Of a DNA stretch of 64,000 bases, positions 10,471-23,800 are shown in pieces (the first letter of the stretch is position 1; every line of letters begins with the position of its first letter). The translations under genes and the position numbers were made by a program. The notes below the pieces were generated by a model. The model searched no databases. It was given only the letters and a program-made list of their open reading frames with translations, and was not told the DNA's origin. Source of the DNA: Paramecium octaurelia (Eukaryota; Ciliophora; Oligohymenophorea; Peniculida; Parameciidae); the NCBI GenBank assembly GCA_905182995.1, contig CAJJDP010000081.1, forward strand, positions 349,132 to 413,131, given 5' to 3'.

Positions 10471-10770
10471 ATGAACTCAAAAAAAGAGTACTTAAAAAAT
10501 GTGTTTGATTAACATATTCTCAAAGAATAAAGAAACAATAAGTATGAACCTAGTAGTAGCTTATTGTAGCCAACATTTTAAAATCTAATGCATTCCCTGC
10601 CATCTAATATTTCACTTTCCTAAATAAAATATTAAAAATATAGATCTGCATCCACAAGTTTGGAACAATCGAAACCCCTGCCAAGTCCAAGTTTTGGAGG
10701 TTAAATGACAAGATCTCAATAATTTAGAACAAATAATATTTTAGGAGATATAAAAAATAGAAAATATTGA
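10471..10770 (+). CDS. Hypothetical protein, 99 aa
   Basis: Single-exon code-6 frame, ATG 10471 to TGA 10768-10770. The protein is Ser/Pro/Gln/Asn-rich and basic, with HSLPSNISLSQIKYQKYRSA and KPLPSPSFGGQMTRSQQ. There is no membrane segment or recognised domain. It starts about 100 bp from the divergent SF-assemblin start. The composition suggests a disordered protein. Confidence 0.5.
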
Positions 10771-11422
10771 AAAATTAAAACACCATTATTTAATACTAAA
10801 AAAATAGAAATTAACAAATAATCATGTATTTATGAATAGATGCATATCAACTATGCACTTTCTAATTCTCTTCTCATCTTCTTCAATTTTTTATCTTACT
10901 GAAAAGTCTCAACAGAAATGAGTAAGTTGAATATATATTGAAATATTAAATTAATGTAAAATATAACCATATAAAATTATCAATTTGACTTTTGGTTGTT
11001 ATTGTAATAAATATGCAATAGAGAGTTAATGTTTGAATAAACTAATCGTAATTTAAGAGAAAAAATAACAATAATTAATTATAGTCATGTATATTTTAAA
11101 AAGGATAGGTTTATGATAGTTATTTATTTAAGCTTAACGATACTTTTAATGTATACCGATTTTTGTATTTATTTTATGAATTAAAGTAAAATAGAATAAT
11201 TAAAATTATTAGTTTTTTTGGGGAAAGCACACTTTTAATTTATGAATATTCTCTTAAATAGGTATTTCACGAGTTTATTGCTCAAAAAATGAAGGCTTGT
11301 ATTATTAGACTTTGTAATTTATCAAAGAGAATCAATAACATAAGAAAATGGATTTATTTTCGAAATATGCTGTCTCGTGGAGCATATTTTTAATAATAAT
11401 TATAGATATCATTAGAACTTAA
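10771..11422 (+). other. Spacer without a recognisable gene
   Basis: About 650 bp of AT-rich DNA between two plus-strand genes. I see no frame with convincing composition, no RNA gene and no repeat. It presumably holds the promoter of the secreted protein gene at 11423. Confidence 0.4.
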
Positions 11423-11971
11423 ATGAAATTATGTCAAATTCTACTATTCTTGAATTGCTAACTCTTAGTGCTTACAATTCAAAACTGCAAATATTCGATT
11501 ACGTTAGACCTAATGGCAAAATCAATTCTTAGAGGCCATTACAAGGATGTAGCCTCTGAATCCAATGGGGCAATGGTTTCAAGTGCAAGATAAAATCAAT
11601 TTCTTGGGATCACCAACTAAAATCCTAGTCCATTAAGAGATTCAATATATGCTGTTTAAGTGAATAATGGGCATATAAATACATTTTATTTGCTTGAAGT
11701 TTCATTTGCATAAACTCATGAGATAAATTAAATAATGATCTGGTTCTACGATTTAGACAATAGAAACAGTTATTTCAATCTAACTGTCAAAAATAAAGAC
11801 AACATTGAAAAAGTAGTGTTTGAAGGTTAACACGTGTAAAGAATTGTCAAAGTAAGCATTCCAGATCAAATGGTATCAAGTTTAAAATTAACATATATGT
11901 CTGGTGGCACATTTGCTGATTTAGTCATTTTCAAAATATAAGCTTATTATGCAAATAGAAGCTCAACTTGA
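11423..11971 (+). CDS. Small secreted protein, 182 aa
   Basis: Single exon, ATG 11423 to TGA 11969-11971. A hydrophobic N-terminus (MKLCQILLFLNCQLLVLTI) looks like a signal peptide. The rest has an alternating hydrophobic pattern suggesting a beta-sandwich (TFYLLEVSFAQTHEIN, IMIWFYDLDNRNSYFNLTVK, VSSLKLTYMSGGTFADLVIF). Asn-x-Thr glycosylation sequons occur, for example NLT. No named family is recognised. It is the last intact gene before the gene-poor subtelomere. Its 3' half (from 11674) reappears at 13007 only because of the assembly duplication, so the second copy should not be counted as a gene. Confidence 0.65.
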
Positions 11972-13005
11972 GAACTTAACTTCAGTGATCATCAGGTTTA
12001 ACATTAATACGATTTTATATTACAATTTTAGAATTTTTTTCAGTTTTTTCATTAGTAATCTTATACATTAAATAATATCCTATCTCTTTCTACTTAAATT
12101 AAATGAATGACAACTTTTTTAAAGCGATACTTCTGCAAAAAATAATTTATAAAACTCCTTAATTTTGAATAATATTAATCAAAAAGAAAGGAAATTCAAT
12201 TTAATCATTGCTTCTAACAATTAAACCTTATTTAATTGAATCATAGGATTAACTCTTAAAATAAAATTTACATTTAAAATTCTACAGCTTTACGTCTCCA
12301 TTCTAGATCTAATTGTGATAAAATTATTATATTTGCAAGTGATTATAAAATTAAAGGAAGAAGAAAGATGTAAGATTAATATATCCAGCTTTGCTGATGT
12401 ACACTCTTAGTATCTAGAATGAAATTTAATAATTTCAGGCAAATGTTCTTATTTTACTAACGATTTTAAGTCAATTTAAATAATAACTTGAAAAAATGCC
12501 AAACCTTGAAATTAAACCAAGATCTAGATTAGTCTTTTGACTTGTAATTTACAGTTGCTGAAAGTCTAATTAAATTCATATATATATTTGAATTAAATTA
12601 TCGCCTTTCCTATAGAATTTAAAATATTTTTTTGAAATCATTATTTATAATCCAAAACGCTAAATTTAAAAATTGTTGATTTTTTAAAAACTAAAAATAT
12701 TTATATTTTAATTCCTCTACATAATTAAGTGATTCAATTTGAAATTGTGAATGTCAATCATTATAGCAGTTTTCCTTTTGACATATCTTATTTAATAACT
12801 TAATTTTGCTATTCAGATTTTTAAGAGGGTCCATAAAAAAAATGATCCAATATAGAGGATTGAAGTTTTGCAAAGTGTTTGATAAAGAGATAGTGTTTTT
12901 ATGGAAATTAAAATATCAAAGCAATTCTAATTGACTTTTATAAAATCTAGAAAGTTAAAACTATATGCTTGAATTCAATTTATTTCAATTTTAAGTTATG
13001 TATTA
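11674..13005 (+). repeat. First copy of an assembly-duplicated block
   Basis: About 1.33 kb repeated at 13007-14338, with the single N at 13006 between the copies. The copies agree base for base as far as I compared, except in the last two bases before the N. Most likely two contigs overlap and were laid end to end. Beyond 11971 the block holds only decayed sequence, with short coding-like scraps such as CDKIIIFASDYKIKG near 12310 and LIISGKCSYFTNDF near 12430, too damaged to assign. Confidence 0.8.
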
Positions 13006-13006
13006 N
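13006..13006. other. Single-N contig join
   Basis: One N where a contig end and the next contig start overlap by about 1.33 kb. Equivalent joins are at 16555, 21586 and 29036. The two bases before this N differ from the second copy, as is common at low-quality contig ends. Confidence 0.85.
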
Positions 13007-14338
13007 TATAAATACATTTTATTTGCTTGAAGTTTCATTTGCATAAACTCATGAGATAAATTAAATAATGATCTGGTTCTACGATTTAGACAATAGAAAC
13101 AGTTATTTCAATCTAACTGTCAAAAATAAAGACAACATTGAAAAAGTAGTGTTTGAAGGTTAACACGTGTAAAGAATTGTCAAAGTAAGCATTCCAGATC
13201 AAATGGTATCAAGTTTAAAATTAACATATATGTCTGGTGGCACATTTGCTGATTTAGTCATTTTCAAAATATAAGCTTATTATGCAAATAGAAGCTCAAC
13301 TTGAGAACTTAACTTCAGTGATCATCAGGTTTAACATTAATACGATTTTATATTACAATTTTAGAATTTTTTTCAGTTTTTTCATTAGTAATCTTATACA
13401 TTAAATAATATCCTATCTCTTTCTACTTAAATTAAATGAATGACAACTTTTTTAAAGCGATACTTCTGCAAAAAATAATTTATAAAACTCCTTAATTTTG
13501 AATAATATTAATCAAAAAGAAAGGAAATTCAATTTAATCATTGCTTCTAACAATTAAACCTTATTTAATTGAATCATAGGATTAACTCTTAAAATAAAAT
13601 TTACATTTAAAATTCTACAGCTTTACGTCTCCATTCTAGATCTAATTGTGATAAAATTATTATATTTGCAAGTGATTATAAAATTAAAGGAAGAAGAAAG
13701 ATGTAAGATTAATATATCCAGCTTTGCTGATGTACACTCTTAGTATCTAGAATGAAATTTAATAATTTCAGGCAAATGTTCTTATTTTACTAACGATTTT
13801 AAGTCAATTTAAATAATAACTTGAAAAAATGCCAAACCTTGAAATTAAACCAAGATCTAGATTAGTCTTTTGACTTGTAATTTACAGTTGCTGAAAGTCT
13901 AATTAAATTCATATATATATTTGAATTAAATTATCGCCTTTCCTATAGAATTTAAAATATTTTTTTGAAATCATTATTTATAATCCAAAACGCTAAATTT
14001 AAAAATTGTTGATTTTTTAAAAACTAAAAATATTTATATTTTAATTCCTCTACATAATTAAGTGATTCAATTTGAAATTGTGAATGTCAATCATTATAGC
14101 AGTTTTCCTTTTGACATATCTTATTTAATAACTTAATTTTGCTATTCAGATTTTTAAGAGGGTCCATAAAAAAAATGATCCAATATAGAGGATTGAAGTT
14201 TTGCAAAGTGTTTGATAAAGAGATAGTGTTTTTATGGAAATTAAAATATCAAAGCAATTCTAATTGACTTTTATAAAATCTAGAAAGTTAAAACTATATG
14301 CTTGAATTCAATTTATTTCAATTTTAAGTTATGTATAA
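13007..14338 (+). repeat. Second copy of the duplicated block (offset 1333)
   Basis: Duplicate of 11674-13005. It contains a truncated copy of the secreted protein gene up to its TGA near 13304, lacking the start and signal peptide. Treat it as an artefact of scaffolding, not a paralogue, until single reads prove otherwise. Confidence 0.8.
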
Positions 14339-14498
14339 AAATGCAGATTGAGTATCAAAAAGAAGATATAAAAAAAAAAATAGTAATAAATATCTCTTCT
14401 CAATATTAGATTATCTCAAATAAGATTTTTAACAGATATTAGAGAGGGATCATATTTGTAATGAATCTTGTCTCGATTATGGAGAGCTTCAAAATTGG

Positions 14499-16554
14499 TA
14501 AGTGAGGTTGTTTCGAATTCCCTTAACATATGTCAATACAACAAAATCCTAATAATTATGATTCTTTATGGTGAAAAGGTGACAATAATAGATAATTAAT
14601 AAGTGTATGTTTAATCACTTATTATTTCTATTGTATCAATATCTGATATAGTGCTCTATTCAAAGAAATTAATTTATATAATTAAGAAGTCTTAGAGGAA
14701 ATTTAAATTTGAAAGAGAAAGAATTATATAATTAAGAAATGATTCGCAACAAAATGTATTTAATCGAATAACTATTTGCATTTGGGTTGATATTCGATTT
14801 TCTCTTTAAATGTAGTAACATATGGTTCACTATTAAAATAGATAGAATTTCCCTTTTATATATATATAACCACTAAGGTATAGGCAGGTGAACTATAAAC
14901 TGGCAAAACCAAATTGCTTTATAATTTTCATTAATGTATAATAATTTACCCAAAAGGAACACTTAGGAAATATAAGGGTAATAATTATTGTTCATTTTTA
15001 AGAAGAAAGGTCCTCTCAATTAATTATGAGCTTTCAGGAAGTTACAATGCTCCAAATATTAGATAATATTGGCAATAATATAATGTAACGCTTGTATCTA
15101 TTTCTTTATATTAGAACAATAATTTTGAGATAATAAGCATGGTTGTTTCAGGAAATTGCCACCTACACAATATTAAGAAAGCAACGAATTGAAATGTGAT
15201 AAATTAAAATTTAATGTCCCAATTTGTTTTCGAAAGAATTTCTAAAATTAAAAGAAATTATGAAAAGGAAAAAGTAAAAATCTGGCTTTCAAATAATTAG
15301 AGTTGGTTACGTTAGTGAGGATGACTATAGAAGCCAATAATGCTGCAGCTTTTGGTTAATTGAAAACATTCAACATAAAAATCCAGAATTTTTCCTGCTT
15401 AGCTTCAATTATCTTCTGGCGTTCGACTACTATTCTAAAATAATAAGAATGTCATCCAATAGATGAATCTTTACTAAACTTCTAATAAAAAGGGAACTAA
15501 TTAAGGGCTTCCAGATTGATGGCATCACATAATTGCTTTCTATAATTGACAATTCTCTACCAATTACATGATACTCAAGAACAGCATGGAACAAGATATA
15601 GAAATTGAGGAAAGTTTTCCTGATCCTTTTACCAACTCCAAAGTGTAATACTGCAAGCTGGTCTTATAGTGCTTATATGGACACCTCAGCACTTAAAGTT
15701 CAAAGCAAAGACAACAAAAAAAGGAGCTGTGATATCGATAACCTGTACGTTCCTTAAGGTGCCTCTTTCATTCCTTATTTCTGAATTATTCCCTTTATCT
15801 TTGGCTGTTTTATGTTTAACTTTGTTTTCAAAACCTATTGTTTTTCTAAAAGTTTCAGAATAACTACCTATTTACAAATAATTTAAATTTGGTTGCAAAG
15901 AGTCCTTAGTATAAGTATTCAAAAAATCACTTAAATGTGGTAGAAATTATGACTACATAACCCTTAAATATGAGAATGATTATTTGTTTATATTTCACCC
16001 ATATTGAAATTCTATTCATTATTATTACGCAATTCGATCTAAAGGGAAGCAAAGTCCTTAACTAGAGAAAATATAAAATTGATTTGAGTTCATCTCCAAC
16101 CTGATCCAATTTAGGAACATGATCTTAGATGGACTTAACTTCATTCTTTATTTTATGTTTGTTAATTTATATATAGAACCTTTTCTAAAGTTTATTAGGT
16201 TTTTGGAAAATTCTAAAATTTACAATTACTACTTTCAAAGCCTTCCTTTTCCATTCACTCTAATCCCTTAAAATTAAGAATAGCCATAAATTACTTATTA
16301 ATCATGCAAACATATATTTGAAATTTTAGTCTGGAGATAAAATATTTTTCTTTCATTGGTAAGTATATTTCATCTATTCTATCACAATATCCTCTAGTAC
16401 TCTTATTTCTTTCCTACAAGTTCAATTCTATTCTAGACTTAAAGCATCCATGATTACCCAAATTTCATCAAAAAAAAATACCTATTTTATTAGCAAGCTA
16501 TTGACCTTTCTAACATCTTCTACTGCTCCTATAAAAACAACCGAAATGTTCTTC
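14499..16554 (+). repeat. First copy of a second assembly-duplicated block
   Basis: 2,056 bp repeated identically at 16556-18611 (offset 2057), with N at 16555. The content is decayed coding sequence described under 14791-15192, plus AT-rich DNA with no other recognisable gene. Confidence 0.8.
14791..15192 (+). pseudogene. Unassigned coding relic, about 134 codons
   Basis: A code-6 frame with varied, non-repetitive composition unlike the surrounding DNA: TTKVQAGELQTGKTKLLYNF, YPKGTLRKYKGNNYC, ELSGSYNAPNIRQYWQQYNV, then SISLYQNNNFEIISMVVSGN. It is bounded by TGA on both sides. Further Cys-containing scraps lie nearby, such as HICNESCLDYGELQNW near 14450. The mix could derive from the N-terminal part of a large Cys-rich membrane protein, but I cannot name a family. 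Its twin at 16848-17249 belongs to the assembly duplicate. Confidence 0.35.
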
Positions 16555-16555
16555 N

Positions 16556-18611
16556 TAAGTGAGGTTGTTTCGAATTCCCTTAACATATGTCAATACAACA
16601 AAATCCTAATAATTATGATTCTTTATGGTGAAAAGGTGACAATAATAGATAATTAATAAGTGTATGTTTAATCACTTATTATTTCTATTGTATCAATATC
16701 TGATATAGTGCTCTATTCAAAGAAATTAATTTATATAATTAAGAAGTCTTAGAGGAAATTTAAATTTGAAAGAGAAAGAATTATATAATTAAGAAATGAT
16801 TCGCAACAAAATGTATTTAATCGAATAACTATTTGCATTTGGGTTGATATTCGATTTTCTCTTTAAATGTAGTAACATATGGTTCACTATTAAAATAGAT
16901 AGAATTTCCCTTTTATATATATATAACCACTAAGGTATAGGCAGGTGAACTATAAACTGGCAAAACCAAATTGCTTTATAATTTTCATTAATGTATAATA
17001 ATTTACCCAAAAGGAACACTTAGGAAATATAAGGGTAATAATTATTGTTCATTTTTAAGAAGAAAGGTCCTCTCAATTAATTATGAGCTTTCAGGAAGTT
17101 ACAATGCTCCAAATATTAGATAATATTGGCAATAATATAATGTAACGCTTGTATCTATTTCTTTATATTAGAACAATAATTTTGAGATAATAAGCATGGT
17201 TGTTTCAGGAAATTGCCACCTACACAATATTAAGAAAGCAACGAATTGAAATGTGATAAATTAAAATTTAATGTCCCAATTTGTTTTCGAAAGAATTTCT
17301 AAAATTAAAAGAAATTATGAAAAGGAAAAAGTAAAAATCTGGCTTTCAAATAATTAGAGTTGGTTACGTTAGTGAGGATGACTATAGAAGCCAATAATGC
17401 TGCAGCTTTTGGTTAATTGAAAACATTCAACATAAAAATCCAGAATTTTTCCTGCTTAGCTTCAATTATCTTCTGGCGTTCGACTACTATTCTAAAATAA
17501 TAAGAATGTCATCCAATAGATGAATCTTTACTAAACTTCTAATAAAAAGGGAACTAATTAAGGGCTTCCAGATTGATGGCATCACATAATTGCTTTCTAT
17601 AATTGACAATTCTCTACCAATTACATGATACTCAAGAACAGCATGGAACAAGATATAGAAATTGAGGAAAGTTTTCCTGATCCTTTTACCAACTCCAAAG
17701 TGTAATACTGCAAGCTGGTCTTATAGTGCTTATATGGACACCTCAGCACTTAAAGTTCAAAGCAAAGACAACAAAAAAAGGAGCTGTGATATCGATAACC
17801 TGTACGTTCCTTAAGGTGCCTCTTTCATTCCTTATTTCTGAATTATTCCCTTTATCTTTGGCTGTTTTATGTTTAACTTTGTTTTCAAAACCTATTGTTT
17901 TTCTAAAAGTTTCAGAATAACTACCTATTTACAAATAATTTAAATTTGGTTGCAAAGAGTCCTTAGTATAAGTATTCAAAAAATCACTTAAATGTGGTAG
18001 AAATTATGACTACATAACCCTTAAATATGAGAATGATTATTTGTTTATATTTCACCCATATTGAAATTCTATTCATTATTATTACGCAATTCGATCTAAA
18101 GGGAAGCAAAGTCCTTAACTAGAGAAAATATAAAATTGATTTGAGTTCATCTCCAACCTGATCCAATTTAGGAACATGATCTTAGATGGACTTAACTTCA
18201 TTCTTTATTTTATGTTTGTTAATTTATATATAGAACCTTTTCTAAAGTTTATTAGGTTTTTGGAAAATTCTAAAATTTACAATTACTACTTTCAAAGCCT
18301 TCCTTTTCCATTCACTCTAATCCCTTAAAATTAAGAATAGCCATAAATTACTTATTAATCATGCAAACATATATTTGAAATTTTAGTCTGGAGATAAAAT
18401 ATTTTTCTTTCATTGGTAAGTATATTTCATCTATTCTATCACAATATCCTCTAGTACTCTTATTTCTTTCCTACAAGTTCAATTCTATTCTAGACTTAAA
18501 GCATCCATGATTACCCAAATTTCATCAAAAAAAAATACCTATTTTATTAGCAAGCTATTGACCTTTCTAACATCTTCTACTGCTCCTATAAAAACAACCG
18601 AAATGTTCTTC
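16556..18611 (+). repeat. Second copy of the 2.06-kb block
   Basis: Identical to 14499-16554 as far as I compared by eye. The small open frames inside (for example 17726-17920) are exact copies of those at 15669-15863, which marks them as duplicated sequence, not independent genes. Confidence 0.8.
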
Positions 18612-19740
18612 TCCATAGATTAGGCGTGAATTTTACATATATCCTTTATTTTTTTCATTCTATAATTGGACTAACTATTAAATTTTGCAAGCTATTTTTA
18701 TATAAAGTTTTCTTTTTCTAGAATTCTTTGCAGATTCCCCATTATTGCTAATTGTAACTAAGCATTGATTTGAAATTTCGTTCTAAAGGGTTGTGATCTC
18801 TTTCTTTCTAATTGTTATTGACTTTTAAATCTTGGAGCTATTGAAGGTGATACTGAGTTGTTATTCGATTTTTGCTTCTCTAATAATCAAAAAATAATAT
18901 AAAATCATATTATTTGTTTATTCAATAATTTTAGAAGAAAATTAAAAATAGAAAGTTTTAGATTGATTAAGAAGGTGAGAAATTTTGAATCCAAAATTGA
19001 AATAATAATGTACTAAAGGAGATACATTCCAAAATTAAGTTTGAGCAAATTAATCTAATAATATTTTTTCATATTATCACTTATTTCCATTCTTGAAGGA
19101 TTCTATTTTTAGTTGTTTTTTTTGCTCTTAGAGCTAGAATTTGTCATTGGGATTATCTAAATTTCTGCATTATTGATTATCGCAGATTAGAATTTATAAG
19201 GAAATTAATATGTTATGAAATAACGGGAAACCTAACTTAGACCCTCTTGTTTTTAATTGAAGGTAGACTCAAAATTCTGTAGTCTAGATTTATAAGTGAG
19301 AAATAAATTAGATTTGGATATGAAAGAAATTTAAAGTTCTCTATAATTTTTTCTGTGGAGTTTTTCAATTTGGCATGGATCAAATCCAAATTTATTTAAA
19401 TAGATTGAACCTCTATCAGCCTTAAATCCTAAAATAAATGATGAAAAGAGAAAATCTAAATAAGTAATTCTAATGGTGGTAATCTAGTCTCAAAAAGTAC
19501 AAATAAAAGAAACCAACTTCACAACTCCAGTTTGAGACAAATGGAATCTATCACTTTAACTATCACACAAACTATCAATTCATAGAACATAGAATAGAAA
19601 AGCAAAAATGATTCGATCAGACATATTTCTTATTCAGAGTTTTTCAGGAAGATAACCAATACTGTAAAAGATTGTGAAGAATCAATTAAAAATTGTATAG
19701 AGTATTAAAATAGAATCCTCCATGCAACAATTGAATTTAA
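18612..19740 (+). other. Gene-poor sequence with one short frame
   Basis: Mostly AT-rich sequence without recognisable genes. One code-6 frame from ATG 19375 to TGA near 19609 (MDQIQIYLNRLNLYQPQ...) is about 78 codons, Gln/Lys-rich and unassigned. It could be chance. Confidence 0.3.
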
Positions 19741-20160
19741 TCATATTGAGCCGTTCAATCTCCTCTATTAAACTTATGAATGCTTATCTTGAAAGCATTT
19801 GAAAAAACTAACCTTTCCTTATCAATGAATCAAATCACTTTACTCCTTATACACTTTTAATCAATTCTTCTATTCTTCTGTTCAACACTTAGGAATTTTT
19901 TTTAAAAATTACAATACAAAAAACTTCACTTCTTTTATTTCAGATAAAATGTGGCGAAAACTCTCAAGGATCAACACATTCAATTTAATCTCTTCTATTA
20001 AACATGCAAATGCATTATCTTGAAAGCATATGAATAAATTATCTTAGCTTGTTCTTATCAATGAATCAAATCATCTTCCACTCCTTGTTCACTTTTTATC
20101 AATCTGCCTATTTTTCTGCCTGAGCAGAGTTTCAATACTTAGAAAATTTTTAAAATAATT
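19741..20160 (+). repeat. Diverged tandem repeat, two copies about 240 bp apart
   Basis: Two imperfect copies, about 19751-19890 and 19985-20150, share runs such as CTTGAAAGCAT, TTATCAATGAATCAAATCA and TCTATTAAAC. They differ by many substitutions and indels, unlike the perfect assembly duplicates, so this is old genuine duplication. It lies just downstream of the minus-strand LINE relic and may be part of it. Confidence 0.45.
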
Positions 20161-20162
20161 GC

Positions 20163-21585
20163 GTTCAAAACCTCAATAAAAGGTATGATAAAATCTAATT
20201 GGCTTGAAATACATACATTATTTAACAGCTAAAAAAGAACCTTTAGATTTAAAACAAAAAAATGATTGTTTTTTTCATCAAGCAAATTAGAACTCAAAAA
20301 TGCACATTCTATTCTCATTGCTTTCAACTAATATAATGAAATAATAATTCTAAAAAAATAGAAAATATACATCATAAAGACTAAAATCTACAAAAATGTA
20401 ATTTGATAAAAGAAATTAATTACATTATTTGATTTTCAGATTTTGACTAGGAATCCTTCTTCCGAAGCATCTAATTCTAAGATTTGTTTGACTATTCTTA
20501 AATATTTAAAGAGTTTTTTCAAATCAACTATTTACTAAAAAATATTATTCAATCGAATATTATCATTTCATATATATAAATATAGTCTTAATTCTGATTA
20601 AGGCCTTAAATAAATAAGAAGAATTAATATTTATATTAAAGTCCTTTTAAGCTTTTACAGCATATTTCGTATTAACATAAAAATGATTCATTTATTTTTT
20701 GATTAATTTTGTAAAAGTCCCTTAAGAACTTTATTTTTTAGAACTTAAAAAATTCGAATTTGAATAATAAGAACAGAAATGGATGAAAGAAATTAATCAA
20801 TTTAAAATAAGAGAATAGAAATTTAATGATTAAAGTCAGAATACCCCAGATAAATCGAAAGAATATATCCTAGAATTTTTTAGTTCTTGGAGCCTTAAAG
20901 TCATAATAGAATAGTTTTTTTTTATATTCCTTTCAAATAGCTTAGAGGATCAATACATGATCTATTTTCGAAATAACTTGTTGACCTAGATTTGGGCTAT
21001 ATTATAGTTGAAATCACCGCACAATATGAGGAATTGATTTATCATTTAATTCATTATATATAATATAATTTCATTAATCCATTTTTTATTTTCTAAATAT
21101 TATTAAAAAAACATTAATGATGATTAAATCTATAAGATAGTTAACAACTGTTATTACCAAAATAACCAAGGTTTTTATATTAATAAATAAATTTAACGTA
21201 TATCTAAGGAGTTAAAATCTCTATGGATGGCGGTAAATATGCCCCCAGAATGTGTAGAACCAGTTCTTATATCATAAAATCTATAAATAATTAAATCGTT
21301 AGTATTTCTTTCATCTGATATGCATATTCATGAAGGTTGTATTATTTTATGAAAGAAGTTTCAGTTCTATAAGAACTTATTTTATAAGTTATAAAATAAA
21401 TTTAAATTTCTTTATGTGTTGTTATTCTTGGAGGGTTAAAATTTATATTTGATATCAATGGTTTCATATTTCCCTAATTTTAAAATCTTCCTTTCTTCTC
21501 TTATTTATCATTTATCTTCCATTATTGATAGGTTTAAAAGGAACTGTATGGTGCATTTTTTAGCTGTTCCTCCTAGGAATCTGAG
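20163..21585 (-). mobile_element. Decayed LINE (non-LTR) endonuclease relic, copy A
   Basis: On the minus strand this region encodes pieces of an APE-type endonuclease: RTGSTHSGGIFTAIHRDFNS near 21,240, and QFLILCGDFNYNIAQI near 21,010 with the catalytic GDFN at 21007-21018. Stops and frameshifts separate the pieces. The same protein segments, better preserved, occur in the element at 62680-63943, so the two are copies of one family in opposite orientation. N-terminal flanking sequence (21330-21585) also matches the complement of 62632-62976. The block is duplicated at 21587-23009 by the assembly. Confidence 0.7.
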
Positions 21586-21586
21586 N

Positions 21587-23009
21587 GTTCAAAACCTCAA
21601 TAAAAGGTATGATAAAATCTAATTGGCTTGAAATACATACATTATTTAACAGCTAAAAAAGAACCTTTAGATTTAAAACAAAAAAATGATTGTTTTTTTC
21701 ATCAAGCAAATTAGAACTCAAAAATGCACATTCTATTCTCATTGCTTTCAACTAATATAATGAAATAATAATTCTAAAAAAATAGAAAATATACATCATA
21801 AAGACTAAAATCTACAAAAATGTAATTTGATAAAAGAAATTAATTACATTATTTGATTTTCAGATTTTGACTAGGAATCCTTCTTCCGAAGCATCTAATT
21901 CTAAGATTTGTTTGACTATTCTTAAATATTTAAAGAGTTTTTTCAAATCAACTATTTACTAAAAAATATTATTCAATCGAATATTATCATTTCATATATA
22001 TAAATATAGTCTTAATTCTGATTAAGGCCTTAAATAAATAAGAAGAATTAATATTTATATTAAAGTCCTTTTAAGCTTTTACAGCATATTTCGTATTAAC
22101 ATAAAAATGATTCATTTATTTTTTGATTAATTTTGTAAAAGTCCCTTAAGAACTTTATTTTTTAGAACTTAAAAAATTCGAATTTGAATAATAAGAACAG
22201 AAATGGATGAAAGAAATTAATCAATTTAAAATAAGAGAATAGAAATTTAATGATTAAAGTCAGAATACCCCAGATAAATCGAAAGAATATATCCTAGAAT
22301 TTTTTAGTTCTTGGAGCCTTAAAGTCATAATAGAATAGTTTTTTTTTATATTCCTTTCAAATAGCTTAGAGGATCAATACATGATCTATTTTCGAAATAA
22401 CTTGTTGACCTAGATTTGGGCTATATTATAGTTGAAATCACCGCACAATATGAGGAATTGATTTATCATTTAATTCATTATATATAATATAATTTCATTA
22501 ATCCATTTTTTATTTTCTAAATATTATTAAAAAAACATTAATGATGATTAAATCTATAAGATAGTTAACAACTGTTATTACCAAAATAACCAAGGTTTTT
22601 ATATTAATAAATAAATTTAACGTATATCTAAGGAGTTAAAATCTCTATGGATGGCGGTAAATATGCCCCCAGAATGTGTAGAACCAGTTCTTATATCATA
22701 AAATCTATAAATAATTAAATCGTTAGTATTTCTTTCATCTGATATGCATATTCATGAAGGTTGTATTATTTTATGAAAGAAGTTTCAGTTCTATAAGAAC
22801 TTATTTTATAAGTTATAAAATAAATTTAAATTTCTTTATGTGTTGTTATTCTTGGAGGGTTAAAATTTATATTTGATATCAATGGTTTCATATTTCCCTA
22901 ATTTTAAAATCTTCCTTTCTTCTCTTATTTATCATTTATCTTCCATTATTGATAGGTTTAAAAGGAACTGTATGGTGCATTTTTTAGCTGTTCCTCCTAG
23001 GAATCTGAG
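21587..23009 (-). repeat. Assembly duplicate of the copy A LINE block (offset 1424)
   Basis: Repeats 20163-21585 after the single N at 21586, with no difference found. The GDFN codons recur at 22431-22442. Sequence then continues uniquely from 23010, as expected if one true copy exists. Confidence 0.8.
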
Positions 23010-23800
23010 CTATATTCATCATTTTATTTTTATTTGTTGATTATTAATTCAACTTATCATTGTTTGAATATTTCAACTATGATTATATTTAAACATTTTA
23101 ATGATTTTTAAAGAGGCTTGCCTTATTGAAATTCTAGGATTTTTTTTTTTAATCCTTCTTTAAGGTTTTAGTCTTTTATTTTTATTTCAGTAGAAAATTA
23201 TTGGTATTTTTCATAAAGATCTAAGGAAACATTGTTTTTATCACCCATAAAGGGAGATTTTCTCTTTTCAGAATAATATATTATTTATACATTTGATTTA
23301 TCACATTCAGGATTTTTAATTGTATTTTCCTTCTTTTAGCAATTTCAAACTCCATTACACTTAATTTTTATTGTTAAGTGATCTCTAAATTCTATTTTTC
23401 AATATACCTAATATTTATGATATAATGTCTATATAGATTTACTTAGATCCGTATATATTCTTCTATATCTCTAATGCTCAATCTCTAATTTCAATTAATT
23501 CATTTCATTTTAGATTATTCCCTTGTTTCGTAGAAACTTTTATTTGAATTCTCAATCGTTAATAATACAGTTGTTATAGTCTCAACCATCGCATCATCCG
23601 AATCTTATTATATAATTAGAGACTTTGTCAGAATAGAAGATGTTTTGAATTCCAAATTTAGAAATATACTAATTGAAAAAAAGTTGAAAAAAATATACAA
23701 AATATTAATCAAAGCTCAGTAACTTTAATTTTAATAATGAAAAAAAATTAAAATTGAACATGGAAAATTTATACAAGTTTTTTTCATATAATATTAACAA
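23010..23800 (+). other. AT-rich sequence, nothing recognised
   Basis: No convincing coding frame on either strand. It may contain the 5' part of the copy A LINE (minus strand) but nothing diagnostic is visible. Confidence 0.35.

Noticed and set aside
13007-13304. Second, 5'-truncated secreted protein gene
   Set aside because: It lies in the duplicated contig overlap after the N at 13006, with no difference from the first copy.
17726-17920. Second copy of a 64-residue frame, suggesting a gene pair
   Set aside because: It is an exact copy of 15669-15863 created by the assembly duplication.
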